64,000 nt of DNA from Glandiceps talaboti (lineage: Eukaryota > Hemichordata > Enteropneusta > Spengelidae): NCBI RefSeq assembly GCF_964340395.1, contig NC_135551.1, forward strand, positions 18,891,503 through 18,955,502. The letters run 5' to 3'. The translations under genes were made by a program, and so were the position numbers. Numbering within the stretch: position 1 is the stretch's first letter; each line of letters begins with the position of its first letter. The notes under the pieces were generated by a model that worked only from the letters and a program-made list of their open reading frames with translations, had not been told where the DNA came from and searched no databases. Shown here one piece after another: positions 61,032 to 64,000 of this stretch.

Positions 61032-61601
61032 TAACACATACAGATAAGTGAGAATGAAACAGGTACCATAAGGTCATATTCATATTGGTAAAATTTGGAT
61101 ATATCCATATCATAAATGTTATTCATTAACTTCAAATTTCAATCAGTCATAAAGACTGACAGGTTGCTGTAACTCTGCAAAACTATTGGACCTAACGGAA
61201 ATCTGTTGGTCTTGGACCAAGCTGAATGTTAATTTTGTACACTGGACCAAAACTATATTTCTGCAATCTGGGACAATTATCAAATAAATCGACGCCCTCT
61301 ATGGCAGGATTAGACATCAACTATCACTGTAAGATGACAACCCCAATAAAGTGTATATCAGAGCAAAAATTTAGTGTTGAAATTTGAAACCTTTATCAAA
61401 TGGTTCTTTAGTTTCATTTTGTTATTTCTAAGTCATTCAGACTGTAGTTATGAATTGAAAACATCACCAACATGTACAGAGACACTTACTTTATTAAACC
61501 ATGTTTTACCATTTTAAAGTTACTGATGAGAAACCTGAAGGACAGTGGATCCAGAGGGTTTATCAACTCGTTTAGATATTTGACTCTTGCTTTTTTTAGA
61601 C

Positions 61602-61712
61602 CACAGGCTTCCCACGGCGGCGATCACCCGGAACAAAACAAACGACACAAAACGATGGAAATAGCATCTAGCTATAGCCGCTTTCACCAAATCAGATTGT
61701 AATCAGATTGGG
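61602..61712 (+). mobile_element. MITE fragment, AATCAGATT family
   Basis: Same family and orientation as 52075-52182 (GGCGATCACCCGG, AACAAACGACACAAAACGATGG, GCTTTCACC, AATCAGATTGGG). The CAATCTGATTA terminal motif links it to the complete element at 62547-62707. Confidence 0.75.
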
Positions 61713-62066
61713 TTTTGAGCCATTTTTGTTTTCATCCTACAAAATCGATTTTACTTTTAATGGACCTGTTTGTACCCTCAAATGCAAATATTTGTAAAAA
61801 AAAAATGTCAATTTGAGAAATGTAAGATTTTTGGCACTAAAATAAAATTTGTTACAAGAGAACGATTTTTTTCTTAATATAACTTCATACCGGTTTTACG
61901 GTATTCATAGCACTACATATGACTATTACATTTCTACATGTCATTTTTGGACAAAACTATAGGTGTGTACAATTTACCGCAGTTATATGACTTTTTGTAT
62001 AAATTTTGTAATATATTTCATTGCATTAGACCTCTGTCGTCGATTGTTGTTTGTTGGTTTTAGACC

Positions 62067-62105
62067 CTAAAGAAGACCTCCTGTGTGAGGTCGAAACGTA
62101 ACGTC
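62067..62105 (+). ncRNA. Degenerate hammerhead-like fold
   Basis: In order: CTAAAGA (core position, G5 replaced by A), an extra A, GACCTC-CTGTGT-GAGGTC (perfect 6-bp stem II), GAAA, CGT-A-ACG (minimal stem III), then UC at the cleavage position. CC before the core can pair with GG after the site as stem I. The layout mirrors 46894-46934, but the G5 change and the extra A should abolish standard hammerhead cleavage. Confidence 0.35.
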
Positions 62106-62275
62106 GGAAACAAAGTTTTACGTAGACAAAAGGACCTGTCATTTTTTCTACCAAACTCAATTTGTTACAATTCTTAAGTCCATGTCTCCGAGTTGGCTCA
62201 CCATTCAAGTTGGACTGAGTAGCTTTTGCACCAATCTCGCAGCTTGATAAACTTATAATTTTTGTTTGCTTGTTT

Positions 62276-62351
62276 GTATGTATGTATGTATGTATGTATG
62301 TATGTATGTATGTATGTATGTATGTATGTATGTATGTATGTATGTATGTAT
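62276..62351. repeat. (TATG)n microsatellite
   Basis: About 19 TATG units. Confidence 0.96.
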
Positions 62352-62537
62352 GCAGTTTTTATTTATGTAGTTTATTTTCTTCTATTTCATGGGATATTAG
62401 ATGGCCTGAAATTCAACATTTATGTTTGTTGTCTCTAATTTATCAATTCATAAATTACGCTACTTTTGTTGTCATTGTTCGATGCCATGTAGACTTGCCA
62501 ATCTAGGACGGGTTTTTTCGAGGGACACGTAGTATGT

Positions 62538-62716
62538 CGTCATCACAATCTGATTAAAATCCGATGTAGATGTCGGCTAATCGTTCATTGCCATTTTACC
62601 TTCGTTTTTTGCCTGAATTGACCTTCTTGGTACATGTTTACATTTTTTTAGCCTGATCGCCTCCTCTAGATTAGCCGACATCTACATCTGGTTTTAATCA
62701 GATTGGGCGTCATCAC
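62538..62716. mobile_element. Complete MITE, AATCTGATTAAAA family, with TSD
   Basis: Element 62547-62707 has inverted arms of about 36 bp: AATCTGATTAAAATCCGATG...TGTCGGCTAATC on the left and its near-complement on the right (three mismatches). Flanks CGTCATCAC (62538-62546 and 62708-62716) are a likely 8-9 bp target duplication, as made by hAT- or Mutator-type transposases. The right TIR has CCC before AATCTG; the left has lost it. Confidence 0.88.
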
Positions 62717-63129
62717 AAACCAAACACAACACAACACAGGGTGACATGATGCAAATTATATATGTTGACCTGACTCTCCTTCGTGCAGTCTTTCCCCTTT
62801 ATTCTGTGCCTACATACTGAGTTGGGTAAGTATGATATGTTACTGAAGTTTGGTCAGTTTGTAGGTAAACGATTATATATATATGGGAAATGAAAGCTTA
62901 CTCATAGCAGGAACTAATTTTGCAGCTCTTCATAATTTTCATGAATTTGAGATACAATCGCTTGGTAAGAATTTTATATGAATTTCACTAGGGTAAGTAT
63001 AACTTGTGTGGACTTCGTACCGCATGGTAGTACTACGTGTAGTATCTTGTATTGTCCATGATCTCAGGCCGGGGGCGGTACCAGTGGCCAGCTCTGGTAC
63101 AGTGCTAGTGGTAGGGATGTGGGGCACAG

Positions 63130-63456
63130 TGCGGGAACCCCAGGCCCCATTTTAGACCCATTTTGACCAAAAATCATAACCCCATTTTAGACCATTACAG
63201 GTTTTTAAAAGATGAAAGTTTTAGACCTAAATACATTTTCCTTGATATGAGGCAACATTTTGGCAATATCAGTTATGATTTGGTAAAAGATGGACCACAT
63301 TTTAAACCAAGAAAATCAAACATAAAGCAAAGTGGACCCTGTTTTAGACTTTTCATTTTAGAGCAAAGTCCCCCCCCCCCGGCCTGTAGTTGTACTTCGG
63401 CAGGTTGCCGAGCAAAGCCGATGTGCGATGGACGGCAGTTCCCCCCTTTGTCTCGA

Positions 63457-63504
<48 letters not shown>
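63130..63504. repeat. CCCATTTTAGACC repeats and (AC)n
   Basis: Short direct copies of CCCATTTTAGACC and related ATTTTAxACC (63145-63360), then a C run and about 23 AC units (63459-63504). The 122-codon plus-strand frame across it has no recognisable domain. Confidence 0.7.
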
Positions 63505-63509
<5 letters not shown>

Positions 63510-63799
63510 ACGGCTACATGAAGTGATGTGATTGAAGATTGGACCATATAATATTACAATAACCTAGTTATGTACTAAGTCACAGTGGGGCAGCGAGTTC
63601 GAAGCGAAAACAGATCATTCTGACACATTCATATTAACTCCGTACATATCATGTCATGATACAGAATGGATTTGGGAATATGGAATAAAATAAAAGTAAA
63701 AAAAAACGTAAAAAGGTTTGTGTGGGGGGGGGGGGCGTGAGCGTGAGAGTGAGAGTTAAAAGTGTTTCAACCCGGGAAAAGGAAAAAAGGATGAAGTTC

Positions 63800-64000
63800 A
63801 ACTATGTTGATTGGGCTACCAGCCGCTGACTATTCACGGGCGCGATCCCACTACTGCTCCACACGGAGACTTTTGCCTGCTGCGTTTCCGCCCTGGGCCA
63901 GTACGTCTCTCATTATACGACCTGGTCGCCCCGGCCTCCGCCAAGGTGACCATATCGATGCCGAGCTTAGCACGGACGCTCGATCTCCATAGCACATCGA
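63800..64000 (-). other. GC-rich right end, possible retroelement remnant
   Basis: The last 200 bp are GC-rich with many CpG, unlike everything before them. One minus frame reads KLGIDMVTLAEAG, recalling the LxIDIxxLxET block of endonuclease domains of non-LTR retrotransposons, but a frameshift would be needed upstream and the flanking residues do not match. It could equally be the edge of a gene beyond the window. Confidence 0.2.

Larger units (their letters stand above)
54262..64000. other. No recognised gene in right flank
   Basis: Apart from the repeats and elements listed separately, I see no exon here on either strand with domain similarity, sensible splice sites or sustained codon bias. 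Confidence 0.5.

Noticed and set aside
61525-61545. CTGATGAGAAAC as another hammerhead core
   Set aside because: There is no room for stem II between CTGATGA and GAAAC, and no stem III or cleavage site follows.
63163-63531. 122-codon plus-strand frame
   Set aside because: Built on short CCCATTTTAGACC repeats and an (AC)n run; no domain.

Overview
This is a stretch of animal nuclear DNA: AT-rich, gene-poor, split by long introns with GT-AG boundaries, and packed with microsatellites, minisatellites and short inverted-repeat transposons. The two recognisable genes are metazoan: a testin-type PET/LIM protein and a death-effector-domain/TIR protein. The DED-TIR combination, the TACATGTA-rich background and the repeat load suggest a marine bilaterian invertebrate (lophotrochozoan or invertebrate deuterostome). 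The species cannot be named from the sequence alone. Nearly all translatable frames over 60 codons are chance or microsatellite-derived.

Left and centre (about 4.6-39.9 kb, minus strand): a testin (TES/LMCD1-like) gene. Four exons between 7176 and 4596 read through in frame from the testin cysteine-rich motif, through a PET domain, into the first LIM domain. The gene continues off the left side, or its later exons lie unrecognised at 1-4595. A phase-compatible first coding exon, with a YY1-like ATG context, sits about 32.7 kb upstream at 39849-39899. If it belongs to this gene, everything from 7177 to 39848 is intron 1. That intron holds satellites, MITE-like elements and a near-perfect 1.67-kb tandem duplication containing a strong hairpin.

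Middle (39.9-47.6 kb): a divergent intergenic region with a CpG-richer segment near 39.3-40.3 kb and large simple-sequence arrays. It also holds a minus-strand LINE reverse-transcriptase C-terminal remnant, and next to it a ~138-bp element inserted in an (AT)n tract. On the minus strand that element carries all the conserved blocks of a type I hammerhead ribozyme.

Right (47.6-54.0 kb, plus strand): a complete four-exon gene (771-nt CDS, 256 aa) for a DED-TIR protein. Its splice phases all agree and it has a NAGNAG tandem acceptor. The TIR domain has the IPIWxGVT...FSPxLA block typical of TIR_2-type (bacterial-like) domains rather than of TLR or MyD88 TIRs. The protein is a plausible innate-immunity or cell-death adaptor or effector and is the most interesting coding feature here. 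The two genes are arranged head to head.

54.3-64.0 kb: no gene recognised. It holds degenerate tandem repeats, a dispersed GCGCTTTACA-type repeat, MITE-like elements, a decayed hammerhead-like fold at 62.07 kb, and a GC-rich end of uncertain nature.
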